In this document: positions 20,815-32,072 of the stretch, in pieces
How the letters are laid out: each line of letters starts with the position of its first letter
Numbering within the stretch: the first letter of the stretch is position 1
Assembly: GCA_033807775.1 (NCBI GenBank)
Contig: CM066321.1
Location: forward strand, 45,236,850-45,300,849
Direction: 5' to 3'
Length of the DNA: 64,000 nucleotides
From: Saussurea involucrata
Lineage: Eukaryota > Streptophyta > Magnoliopsida > Asterales > Asteraceae
The notes under the pieces: model-generated
Database searches by the model: none
What the model was told of the DNA's origin: nothing
Seen by the model: only the letters and a program-made list of their open reading frames with translations
Position numbers and translations under genes: made by a program

Positions 20815-22270
20815 TCAATATGATGCTTCAGAAAGTGGTAGCGGATATCGATATGCTTCGTCTTAGAGTGCCGTACGGGATTGGCAGAGATCGCAATGGC
20901 ACTCTTTGAGTCACAAAGGATTGGAATCTTCTGTATGTCAAGACCGTAGTCCTTTAGCTGAGTTCGCATCCACAGAACCTGGGAGCAACAGCTAGCAGCA
21001 GCAACGTATTCAGCTTCTACTGTAGATGTCGACACACAATTCTGCTTTTTCGATGTCCAGCTGACTAACTTACCACCCAGGAATTGGCAACTCCCAGAGG
21101 TGCTTTTTTGGTCAAGCTTACATCCTCCGTAATCTGAATCTGTGTAGGCCATAAGATCAAAGCCAGAGTTCTTTGGATACCAGAGGCCAAGATTCTTGGT
21201 TCCCTTTAGGTATCTAAATATCCTATTTACAGCAAGAAGGTGGGATTCCTTTGGGTTAGCTTGATATCTTGCACAGAGGCATGTGGCATACATTATATCA
21301 GGTCTACTTGCAGTTAAGTATAAAACAGACCCAATCATGCCTCTGTAGAGCTTGCACTCTATAGATTTTCCACCTGGATCTGAGTATAACTTATTTCCAG
21401 TTGACATGGGGGTCTTCATGACAGAGGCATCAGAGAGCTTGAATTTACAAAGAATCTCAGAGACATATTTTGCTTGATTGATAAAAATTCCCTCTGATGA
21501 TTGTTTGACTTGGAGTCCTAGGAAGAAGTTTAACTCTCCCATCATACTCATTTCAAACTCACTCTGCATGAGTTTTTCAAAATCTGTACAGTGTTGTGCA
21601 TTTGTAGAACCAAAAATAATGTCGTCCACATATATCTGCACAAGTAGAATCTCCTCACCTTTTCTCTTATAGAACAATGTAGTATCAGTGGTACATCTTT
21701 CAAAATCATTACCAAAGAGAAAGGTTGAAAGGCGTTCGTACCATGCTCTTGGAGCCTGTTTCAGTCCATACAGAGCTTTATCAAGATAGTAAACGTGGTT
21801 TGGGTACTTGGCACTTTCAAACCCTGGTGGCTGTTGGACGTATACTTCTTCTTGAATTTGACCATTTAGAAAGGCGGATTTGACATCCATTTGAAAAACC
21901 TTGAAACCTCTGTGGGCTGCGAAGGCTAAGAAAATCCTTATCGCTTCGAGCCGTGTAACAGGGGCAAAGGTCTCATCGTAATCGATTCCTTCTGCTTGGC
22001 AATATCCCTTGGCCACTAATCTCGCTTTGTTTCTGATGACCACTCCATCCTCGTCCTTCTTGTTTCTAAAGACCCATTTTGTCCCTATGGCTTGTTTTCC
22101 TTTCGGCAGAGGAACTACAGACCATACTTTGTTTCCCTCAAACTGGAGAAGCTCTTCTTGCATTGTTTCTACCCAGTTTGGATCATCTAGGGCTTCAGAA
22201 ACACGTTTTGGTTCGATCACACTGATAAAATTTGTGAAGAAACAAAAGTTAGCAGTGGCCGATCTTGTCT
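20815..22270 (-). pseudogene. Element C pol: reverse transcriptase and RNase H
   Basis: The frame runs from the IN-RT linker (SVIEPKRVSEALDDPNW) through GTKWVFRNKKDEDG, ARLVAKGYCQ, DETFAPVTRLEA, KSAFLNG, QIYVDDIIFG, GLWYPKNSGF, AYTDSDYGGC, STVEAEYVAA and HSKTKHIDIRYHF. It stays open from 22220 to the edge of solo LTR 2. Upstream, a one-base frameshift in an A-run near 22270 separates it from the integrase frame. The key RT (YVDD) and RNase H residues are intact. With the piece at 17907-18028 it gives a full-length C-terminal pol. Confidence 0.93.
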
Positions 22271-24139
22271 TGACTTTTTTCAGAAGGATCGCCGATAATT
22301 TGGCTCTGAGGATGGCTCTTCGTCCACTTTGTCATCTTTGGGAGATGGTCATTTGCATCGTCTAGTTGAACCTCTGTGGTTGCACAATGTGGTTCTGGTG
22401 CAACCTCTGTAGTAGAATGTACTTCTGTGCTGGAACTTGGTGTTTCAGGTTGTAGGGGTATTTCTATAAGAGTTGGTATCGATTCTTCTGAGGATATTGA
22501 GACCGAATCTTCGTTTTCCTCTGGTATTGCTTCCTCTGTTGTAGCTGGAGTAGGTATTTCCAGTGCCTCTGTTGTGGTATTCTTGCTTGCATCATCTTTT
22601 GCTTGCTCCCCCTCAGCACTTGCATCTGCACGATTCACAGAAGAGGATGAAGTATTTAATGGACCAGTTAGAGATATACCTGACTCAATCTGGTTGGGAG
22701 AAGATGTTTCTATAGAGGTCCTGGGGGCTCCAGCAAAGGGATCAATATCGTCATTGAACATCTCTTCAAATAGCAGATTTAGTTCTGCTTCTCTTGTCTT
22801 TGAGATGCCAGAAGATTCCTTTTTCAGTCCGAGTTCTGAACTGATTTGTTCAGAAGTCTTTTGAAAGGAATCGTCAAAAGAGATATTGATACTGTCCACA
22901 ATGGTTCGGGACGGCAGAAGATAAACTCTGTAGGCCTTTGAGGTGGCAGAGTATCCAATGAACTTGCCTTCGTCTGCTTTCACATCAAACTTCCCTCTAG
23001 CTTCTCTATCATTCAGGACAAAACACTTGCATCCAAATACATGGAAGAACTTGATATTTGGTCGCCTTTGGTTGATCAATTGGTAAGGTGTTTTGATGTG
23101 CCTCTTTACTATTGTTGATCGATTTTGGGTGTAGCAAGCGGTTGATACTGCTTCTGCCCAGAAAGATATGTGTAATCCAGATGCTGTCAGCATAGTTCTT
23201 GCAGCCTCCACAAATGTGTGGTTTTTGCGTTCGACCACGCCATTCTGTTGTGGGGTGCGTGCAACAGAGAAGTTCTGAGATATGCCATCTTCTGTAAGGT
23301 AAGCTTCAATGACAAAGTTTTTGAATTCTGTGCCATTGTCGCTTCTCAACTTTTGAATCCTGCACTCATATAGAACCTGGATTCTTTTCATTAGATTAAT
23401 CAGAATGTTTGGAACATCTGATTTCTTTCTTACAAATTCCACCCATGTGTATCTGGAATATTCATCGACCAGCACAAGTATATACTTCTTGCCACCTAGG
23501 CTCTGTGTAGCGATTGGACCGCAGAGGTCAACGTGAAGCATGTACAGAGGCCTAGGGCAAGACACATCAGTCTTGCCTTTATGGGAAGCTCTTTTGAGTT
23601 TACCCATTTCGCAAGCAGAGCACAAATGATCTTTACTGAATTTGACATTTGGCAAACCTTTAACAAGATCAAGTTTAACAAGCTTATCTAGAGTATGAAA
23701 GTTCAGATGGCAGAACCTGTTATGCCATAACCAAGCTTCTTCGTTCTTAGAAGCAACAAGGCAGAGCTTGTCCTTCTTGTTCTTGACACTAATGTTCATG
23801 AGGTATAGATCGCCCTTTCGTTCGGCTCGCAGAAGTTCGAATCCTGTATCTTCCCCTTGCAGAGAGCAGAAAGTTCTTTTGAACATGACATCAAAACCCG
23901 TATCGCAAAGTTAGCTAACACTGAGAAGATTGTGCTTAAGGCCATCCACATATGCAACTTTGCATACGGTTATATTTTCCTTCTTAATGACTCCATAGCC
24001 TTTTATATACCCCTTCTTATTGTCGCCAAAGGTTATAGATCATCCATCGAGTTTATCTTTGTAAGAGGATAGTAGACCTTTGTCGCCAGTCATGTGCCGC
24101 GAGCACCCGGAGTCTAGATACCAGATCGACACATACTGC
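22249..24139 (-). pseudogene. Element C pol: protease and integrase
   Basis: The protease begins WYLDSGCSRHMTG near 24115. Two in-frame stops follow, near 24045 (probably CGA to TGA) and near 23912 (probably CAA to TAA). From 23886 the frame is open: integrase zinc motif H-x4-H...CSAC, catalytic LHVDLCGP, RSDNGTEF and a Glu in NGVVERKN, then the chromosomal linker rich in Ser/Thr/Glu. The IN frame ends out of frame at 22249. Gag lies in a different frame upstream. Protein order and spacing are those of a copia pol. Confidence 0.92.
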
Positions 24140-24140
24140 T

Positions 24141-24359
24141 TCTATAAGACAATCAGAGATTTTTAGGTACCCATATCCAAATGGGTCCAGGTTTGTTAGG
24201 GGTCTTCAATGTTGCCTTAGCATCCTTGGGTTTGGCTTTAACTTCTGATGAAGAACCATTTTGTTTCTTCTTACCCTTTAATTTTGCATTCTTTTTGGGT
24301 TTAGAGAGGAAACAGTGAGGGCTTGAGAAATGTTGATTCAGTTGATGCATGAGTTCAAA
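24141..24359 (-). pseudogene. Element C gag, C-terminal end
   Basis: A Lys-rich tail ends WIWVPKNL and stops at 24153, just before the protease. It is the continuation of the gag at 50361-53233; element A sits between them. The TSD of A abuts at 24360. Confidence 0.85.
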
Positions 24360-24364
24360 GCAAT

Positions 24365-25331
24365 TGTTGATCCAAACCCTCAGTGATTTGATAATGACCC
24401 TCTCTTATATACTTAGTGAAAATTGTAAGTAAACAATATGTATCAGAGTTTCACTATCGCTGATAAGTACTAAGATCTTCCAGTACCGCTGATAGGAACT
24501 CTCGCTCTTTAGATTAAACATTCAGCGAAACTGTTCACCATAATACTCTGAGTCTGTTCAGTACTTATGGTGATCGCTGATAAGTTAGTTGTTTACTTAT
24601 GATCCCTGAAGACAAGTTTCACGTCAACATAGGTTCTACGCTGAAGTCGAAGATCAAGCTCAAGAACCAGCGACAAGTCTCCTAATGAACTGATGCGGAT
24701 CAGCGAAGACTCAGATTTGTCCACTCAACGTGAAGTATCAAGTACAAGACTTCAGCTATCGCTGAACGCTATCATTCGCTGATGAAGAATGATAGATCGC
24801 TGAATCATCGAAAAGCTGATCATGAAGTCTTCCGTACAAAGTACTTTTTGTCTCATCCACCCTTGCACGACTCCGTACGATATGTCAGAATAGAACCTCC
24901 TTATTGTCTGAAATCGTACAACCACTCTGATACTACACTGTTCAAACATGCGGCTACTAAGGTTGTCAACAAAGGTCAATGACATGCAACCAATCAGTTG
25001 CTGCCACGTGTAAAGTGTAAACTGCAATACATTAAATGCATGCAGTATATAAGAAGAAGAACTCACTTCATTTTGAAGTAACTTGCTAACTCTGGACAAG
25101 TTCATCCTTCTTATCTTGAGATAGGTTATTATTAGTAATTTCCTTCTCCTTCTTAGTGCAAGAAACTTAGTGTTCCAACTTGTTTAGATTTAGGATTTAT
25201 CCTTAATCTTGTTTCCGCAACAAGCTGTAAATTGTTAATGATTTATCAATAAACAATTAAGAAAAGTAAAATTTGTGTGTTTGTATTCAACCCCCCCTTC
25301 TACAAACTTGTATAACCCTTCGGGACCAATA
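24365..25331 (+). repeat. Element A 5' LTR
   Basis: 967 bp. It has a TATATAA box at 25046-25052, CACGTG near 25006, and nine copies of CGCTGA/TCAGCG between 24457 and 24801. There is a run of seven C near 25312. It ends CCAATA where the other copies have CCAACA. Confidence 0.95.
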
Positions 25332-25333
25332 AG

Positions 25334-25345
25334 TGGTATCAGAGC
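25334..25345 (+). promoter_or_regulatory. Element A primer-binding site
   Basis: TGGTATCAGAGC, complementary to the initiator tRNA-Met 3' end, lies two bases after the LTR. Confidence 0.95.
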
Positions 25346-25413
25346 ATATTTGTTTAATCTCATAAACTAGATCTAATCTATACTAAGATTTATCTTCCTT
25401 GTTATTTCTGAAA

Positions 25414-27303
25414 ATGGCCACCAACACAAACACAAACTATATAGACAATGGTTCTCTTGCAAAACCCCCTAGATTCTCCAGAGATAATTTTAATCTATGG
25501 AAAAATAGGATAACTCTCTTCCTAGAAGGTGTAGACCCTACTATGCATTATTATCTTGAAAACGGCCCATTTATTCCTGTAAGAATTGATGCCGCAGTAC
25601 CTGCCGCTGAGAATAGAGCTGCTATTCCAGAAAGGCTGGTACCCAAAGTTGTTCATACGTGGACTGACGAAGATAAGAAGAAAGTGGCTATCGACACAAA
25701 AGCCAGATCCATACTATCCATGGCTCTTCCTGACGAAGTCTACCATTCCGTCATGAACCTGAAATCCTCAAAAGCCATGTGGGACACAATATGTGTTCAG
25801 TATGAAGGTACTGCTGAAGCCCAGGACTCTCGAAAGATCAACCTGGTAAGACAGTATGAAAGTTTCATTTGTGGTAAGAATGAGACTCTCTCTGAAGTTC
25901 ACCAACGTTTTAATTGCTTAATAATAGATCTGAAAACTGTTGGTAAGGAATATTCTAACTTTGAAGTGCTGACAAAGTTTCTAGAATGTTTACCTGAAAG
26001 CTGGGACAGTTATTCTATGTGTCTCAAGCTGTCAAAAGATCTAAGATCAATGACTCTTGCTACCTTATATGGCACAATGCTGAATCATGAGCAATCAAGC
26101 CATCTTAAGAAGAATCTTGTAAAAGATTCCAAAAGCACCCCTGTTGCTTTAATCTCAGAGGAACCTTCTACTCAGCGACCCTCGGTCACTATCACTGAGT
26201 TAGAGAGTAACCCTGAAAGGTCATCAGATTCTGACTCTTCAGATGATGATGAATCTTTGGCTCTCCTAACTAAAAAGTTCAGGAGATTCGCCAAAAAGAA
26301 ATTGTTCAGAAAGAACAAACCTCTTTCTATAACTGATAAGCCAAGATCACCAGCTACTGTTGATAAGGCTACTGCTACTTGTTTTAACTGCGAAAAGATT
26401 AGACATTTCTCTAACGAGTGCAGGTCTAAGAAAGTATCGAGAAACTCAGCGTTTCCCAAGAAATCTTTTACTCCCAGGAATAAAGATGACAAATATTCTA
26501 AGCTGAAAGAAAAATATGCAAAGCTGAAAAGCTTCAAGAAGAAAGGCAAAGGCCTGATGGTTTATGATTGGGCTGCTTCAGAAGAAGAAGAATCATCATC
26601 TGACTCTGAAGATGATGAAGCCAATCTCTGTGTTATGGCAAAGATTGAGGATGAGGAAGAAAGTTCAGACATTCCCTCTACTTCAACCTCTGCTGTTCAG
26701 GTATCACCTTTCTTCTTTACAAATATTGCAAATATTGATGAAGCTGATAGTCTCCGCAAAATCGATCTCTTGTCTAGAAGCTTATATGAAGCCATGAATG
26801 GCAAAACTATAGTTGAAAACCAAAACCTTGATCTCGCTGAACAACTTAAAAACTGTCACCTTCAAATAGAAAAGCTTTCTAAAATTGAAGAAGATTTTAA
26901 AGATCAAGTGCATTTAAATCAGCTAGTCAAAATCGAACGAGCAGAAGCTATCGCTGCTTTGAAAGCTGAAAAGGCTACTGTTGAAGGATGGTGTAACTCT
27001 TCAACAAAGATCACTGAGATAATTAAGTCTCAGATACCCCTGAGTGATAAACGTGGTCTTGGTTACAAATATGAAACTCAAGAACCAACCACTGATCGTT
27101 CCATGCTCTTATTTGGAACTTTCGTATCCTCAGTCGCTGACACTACATCCTCTCAGTGTTCGTCCTCCAGACCGCCTATCCCTGAGGAAATCTCTGCCTC
27201 TTCAAAAGGTAAAGAGAAAATGGTTTATTCACAACCAACCTCTGTCTTTAAAGATAAAGGTAAAGGAATTGCGTTGAACCAAAATCCCAGAAGGGTACTT
27301 TAG
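25414..27303 (+). pseudogene. Element A gag, main part
   Basis: The start is MATNTNTNYI at 25414; an upstream in-frame start codon at 25399 adds five residues not shared with other copies. The capsid-like UBN2-type domain (about residues 20-230) includes NLWKNRITLFLEG and AMWDTICVQYEG. Ser/Asp-rich and Lys-rich stretches follow. The zinc knuckle CFNCEKIRHFSNEC (CX2CX4HX4C) is at residues 323-336, and a coiled coil at about 440-540. The frame ends at 27303 after a one-base deletion near 27288 relative to B (CCTCAG versus CCCAG). The tail continues in another frame to 27806. Confidence 0.93.
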
Positions 27304-27806
27304 CACCAAAGCTGAATGCTTCTAAAGCTTTAGTGATTTATTCCTCTGGATCAAGAAATCAGATCTCTGGATCTACTCAACGTGGGTCTATTCAGCGATC
27401 TACTCCTAGACTCAGAGTGGATATCCTTGGTAAGAAATCTGAAGAACCAAGTGTTCCTCCCATTTCTAAAGCCAAAAGCTTATTTGGTGCTGGTCCTTCT
27501 AATTCAAAATCTAAAACTCAGCATTCAAATAGTCCTAGAACTATTTTTAGTTATAGGAAATGTTATCACTGTGGACTCACTGATCATATTGCTAGTAAGT
27601 GCTCCACAACCACCAAAGCTGATAAGATAGCTAAGGTGAAGATTGCCCCCAAGGCAAAGAAGACCACTGAGGTTAAGAAATTAACCAAAGTGAAGACTGA
27701 CAAAGCTGAATCTTCAAATGTTGTGAAGATTGCTGAACCTTCCATTCCAACTACTTCCACTGACAAACGTGTACACATGGTTAAGTGGGTACCCAAGAAA
27801 AACTAA
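27304..27806 (+). pseudogene. Element A gag, C-terminal part after frameshift
   Basis: Basic, Ser-rich sequence has a second zinc knuckle, CYHCGLTDHIASKC (about 27562-27603), a Lys/Ala-rich stretch and the ending VKWVPKKN at TAA 27804-27806. Pol follows in the same frame after this stop, as in B. Confidence 0.88.
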
Positions 27807-30800
27807 TCTTCCTTTGTGATGCAGGTTTAGAAGGGTATCTGGTATCTCGATAGCGGATGATCTAGACACATGACTGGAAAGAAAAGCCTGCTTGCTGAAT
27901 ACAAGGAAGAGAAGGGTCCCTCTGTGACTTTCGGTGGAAATGGAAAAGGACATACCCGAGGCTTTGGTGTACTCTCTAATGGTACAACCACCTTCAGAAG
28001 AGTCGCATATGTTGAAGGGCTAAAGCATAATCTGTTAAGCATCAGTCAGCTTTGCGACAAGGATAACAAGGTAATCTTTACCAAAGAATCCTGCTTTGTC
28101 ACTGACAAAAAGGAGAAGATAGCTCTCAGCGGTTATCGTTTGGAAAATGTTTATGTAATAAACATGGACTCAACAACCACTGAGAACTCCTGTTTCTTCT
28201 CAAAAGCCTCATCTGATGTCAACTGGCTATGGCATAAGAGGCTCTCTCATATGAATTTCAAGACACTGAACTCTCTTTCTTCAAAAGAGTTAGTTACTGG
28301 TCTACCTCAACACTCATATGCCAAAGAGTCTTTATGTTCAGCATGTGAGAAAGGGAAGCAGACCAAAGCAAGCTTTAAATCAAAGCAAGTCTCCTCAGTG
28401 TCATCTCCTCTACAACTACTCCATATGGATTTGTTTGGCCTTGTTAACAAACAATCCATCGCTGGAAAGAAATATACACAGGTCATAGTTGATGAATTCT
28501 CTCGTTATACATGGGTTATGTTTCTCCGTTCCAAGAGTGACACCCCTGAAGAACTCATCACCTTTGTTCGGAAGATGGAAACCCTGAACAATTTGACCGT
28601 TCGCTCAATAAGGAGTGATCATGGGACTGAATTCAAAAACAGTTCTCTTGATTCCTTCTTTGAGAGCAAGGGTATTTCTCAAAACTTTTCTTCAGTGAGA
28701 ACACCACAACAAAATGGAGTCGCTGAAAGAAGAAATAGAACAATTATTGAAGCTGCACGTTCAATGCTCAACGATTCTCACCTGCCTACTCAGTTTTGGG
28801 CAGAAGCTGTCAACACTGCTTGTTTTACGCAAAACAGGTCGCTGATAGTCAAAAGATTCAATAAAACAGCCTATGAACTATTTCATGGGAGAAAGCCTTC
28901 AATCAGCTTTCTTCACATCTTTGGATGTCAGTGTTTTATACTGAACAACAGAGATGCCCTTGGAAAGTTTGATCCTAAAGCTGATGATGGAATCTTTCTT
29001 GGATACTCCTCAGTTTCCAAAGCCTTCAGAGTCTTTAATCGAAGAAGACAAACTGTTGAAGAAACAATTCACGTCACGTTTGACGAGTCCTGTTCAGCGA
29101 ACTCTAAACCATTCGCTGATACTGAAGAACTGAATCAATGGATGTTTTCTCATCTTGGTGATTTAGAAGATATTCCAACTCCTCGTGCTCACACAGTTGA
29201 AGATGATGGTCCAACTATCATTCCAAATATGCAGAATAGTGAAGCTGAAACATCATGGGTCTCAGCTGTTCCTATAAACACTATACCTGCTTCTGAAACC
29301 AATATCTCAGATATTCCATCCACTTCTCAGCAATCAGTGAATATAATGACAACTGCATCCATTTCTCTCTTGGATGATACTCCAGACGTCGCTGAAGCTT
29401 CATCTTCAGCTCCTCCAGTTCAGGTTGAGTCAGCGTCTCACGCTCTGGCTCAGCGATGGACTATAAAACACCCAATTGATAAAATCCTTGGTGATCCAAA
29501 CGCTGGTATTCAGACTCGACGAAGTGCATGTAATATTTGTTTATTTGTAAATTTTATTTCACTAACTGAACCAAAGAAAGTAGATGATGCCCTCAAAGAT
29601 CCAAACTGGGTCAGCGCCATGCAAGAAGAGCTGACAGAATTCGAAAGAAACAAAGTTTGGAAACTTGTTCGAAGACCAACTGACAAAACAGTGATAGGCA
29701 CTAAATGGGTCTATCGAAACAAGTTGGACGAACATGGAACTGTAAACCGCAACAAGGCTCGTCTTGTTGCTCAGGGATACAGACAAGAGGAAGGCATAGA
29801 TTATGACGAAACATTTGCTCCAGTAGCAAGATTAGAATCTATTCGTCTATTCTTAGCATACGCTGTACACAAAGACTTCAAAGTATATCAGATGGATGTT
29901 AAGTCAGCGTTTCTAAATGGAAAGCTGAATGAAGAAGTCTATGTGGAACAACCTCCAGGATTCTCAAATCCTAAGCATCCAGGTTATGTTTATAAACTGG
30001 ATAAGGCACTTTTATGGCTTAAAGCAAGCTCCACGTGCATGGTATGACACTCTTTCTACTTATCTCCAAATTGAAAATTTTGAGCGAGGCAAAATAGACA
30101 AAACTCTATTTTTCAGGAAAGTAAAAGGTCATATCATTCTTGTTCAAATATATGTTGATGATATTATATTTGGCTCGACTAACCCTGATCTCTGTACTCG
30201 TTTCGCTGATAGAATGAAAGATGAGTATAAAATGAGCATGATGGGTGAACTAACATATTTCCTTGGTCTACAGATAAAACAAAATGAAAAAGGAACTTTC
30301 ATTAATCAGGGAAAGTATGTTAAAGATATGCTGAAGAAATTCGACTTAACTGAAAGTTCAGGTATGAAAACCCCTATGGCACCACTGCTGACACTTGATA
30401 AGGACACTAAGGGTGTTCCTTCCAATGTCACGCTGTACCGTGGGATGATCGGCTCACTATTGTATCTTACAGCTAGCCGACCCGATATTATGTTTGCAAC
30501 ATGCTTGTGTGCACGATATCAAGCTGAACCTAAGATATCTCATATGAAAGCTGTAAAGAGTATTTTCCGATATCTTAAGGGTACATCGAATCTAGGTCTT
30601 TGGTATCCCAAAGACTCAGGATTCGATTTAATCGCCTATTCAGATAGTGATTTTGCAGGTTGCAGAATGGATAGGAAAAGCACCACAGGAGGATGTCAGC
30701 TCCTTGGTGGAAAGCTGGTAAGTTGGACAAGTAAAAAGCAAAACTCAGTGTCCACTTCCACGGCTGAAGCTGAGTATGTAGCCGCTGGAAGCTGTTGTTC

Positions 30801-31098
30801 TCAGGTCTTGTGGATGAGAAATCAGCTACTGGACTATGACCTTTAACTCTCAAATATTCCAATCTATTGCGACAGCACAAGTGCCATCGCTATAGCTAAT
30901 AATCCAGTGCTACACTCAAAGACAAAACACATCGAAATCAGGTATCACTTTATAAGAGATCATGTGATGAATGGTGATATAGAACTTCACTTTATCCCAA
31001 CTGATTATCATTTAGCTGATCTGTTCACCAAACCTCTTGATGAGACAAGATTCAACTTTCTCATCAGCGAGCTTGGAATGATGAACTTTGAAAGATAA
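27807..31098 (+). pseudogene. Element A pol: protease, integrase, RT, RNase H
   Basis: The domain order matches B. Protease WYLDSG is hit by two stops, TAG at 27828-27830 and TGA at 27858-27860 (Cys codon in B). Integrase has HKRLSH...CSAC, MDLFG, RSDHGTEF and NGVAERRN. RT runs from EEGIDYDETFAPVARLES to QIYVDDIIFG, with one extra T near 30012 breaking the frame at KALYGLKQ. RNase H has AYSDSDFAGC and STAEAEYVAAG, with a TAA at 30844-30846. Pol ends ELGMMNFER at 31098. Four lesions in 3.3 kb make it inactive but young. Confidence 0.95.
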
Positions 31099-32072
31099 AA
31101 TCTTCAGCAATTCACATTTGATCAGCGATAGGATAAGATCAACTTGTATAACCCATTCTATCCTCCTCTCTATCCTGATTCGCTGATATCAAGGTATGTT
31201 TTTCTCTCTGACAAATCGCATGTAAATGCAAGATTTCAAAACAAATCTCATCGCTGAATATCTCTTCCTTATCAGCGATACTTTGAAATTTCTTAAAACC
31301 AACTGATATTTCTATTCAGTGCTTCATGTTTTCAAAAGTGTCCCTGAGTTTTTCAAAACCTCAGAGACAACCAAGAATATGAAAGGACAGTTGTGACGTC
31401 ATTACAACGGATAAACCCAGACACGTTCTTCTTTCTGACACACGTTTGCACGTTTCGTTTACTTGCCAATCAAATGCAAACACGTGTCCATGTCATGATG
31501 AAAATCTTTTCCCGCTCAAGATTTTCTATTTCTAAAATCTCTCTATATAAACAATTTCTTCGTTTATATTTTTCTCTTATGCGAACTTCTCCTCCAAGCA
31601 AAGAAAGAATTCACTGTTGCATTTGGCTCTCGATTTTTTCAAGAACAACTGTTCATCTTCTTCAAACATCAAAGGTTAATATGTTCTTATTATTTACCAA
31701 ATGCAAATAACTTGTTTCTGATCTTCTCATTGTTTTAACAAGATCAAACAAAAGAACTTCTTAAAAATAAAATCATTTTCTTTCATGGTTTTATGAACAC
31801 AACCATTTCATGGTTGTTCTTCAAGTTTAAATGCAAAAATCTTAAACTTGTTCTTCACACATTCGTTTTTCCAGAATCCCTATCTTCAAAGGAAACTGGA
31901 AAACAAGATTTTTATTGGGTTTGAAATTTCGTTTTAAAAAAAACCCCTAATCTTCATTAAGACATTTTGTCTGAATGAAATGGACAAAATTCGAACCATC
32001 TTATTGGAAAATGTTTCCACATTAAGATTATTCTTATTTGTTAATCCTTTGGTTGAACTGATAATACAGAAA
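31099..32072 (+). other. Element A spacer and leader before the third gene
   Basis: No gene is visible. The first 280 bp hold several TCAGCG/CGCTGA words. The promoter-like block follows, and then a leader of about 500 nt with a possible 200 nt GT-AG intron at 31675-31874 (AAAG/GTTAAT to TTTTTCCAG), shared with B. Confidence 0.6.
31394..31550 (+). promoter_or_regulatory. Promoter-like block before the third gene of A
   Basis: TGACGTCA (31394-31401, a bZIP-type palindrome), several ACGT cores, CCAAT (31466-31470), a CACGTG G-box (31481-31486) and TATATAA (31544-31550) lie in a 157 bp block. A pyrimidine-rich leader follows, with the ATG at 32073. The mirror block in B is nearly identical. Activity is inferred. 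Confidence 0.6.

Noticed and set aside
26172..27953. Host gene or second coding layer in the antisense of A gag
   Set aside because: All antisense ORFs there are short, overlap strongly coding sequence and have no recognisable domain.
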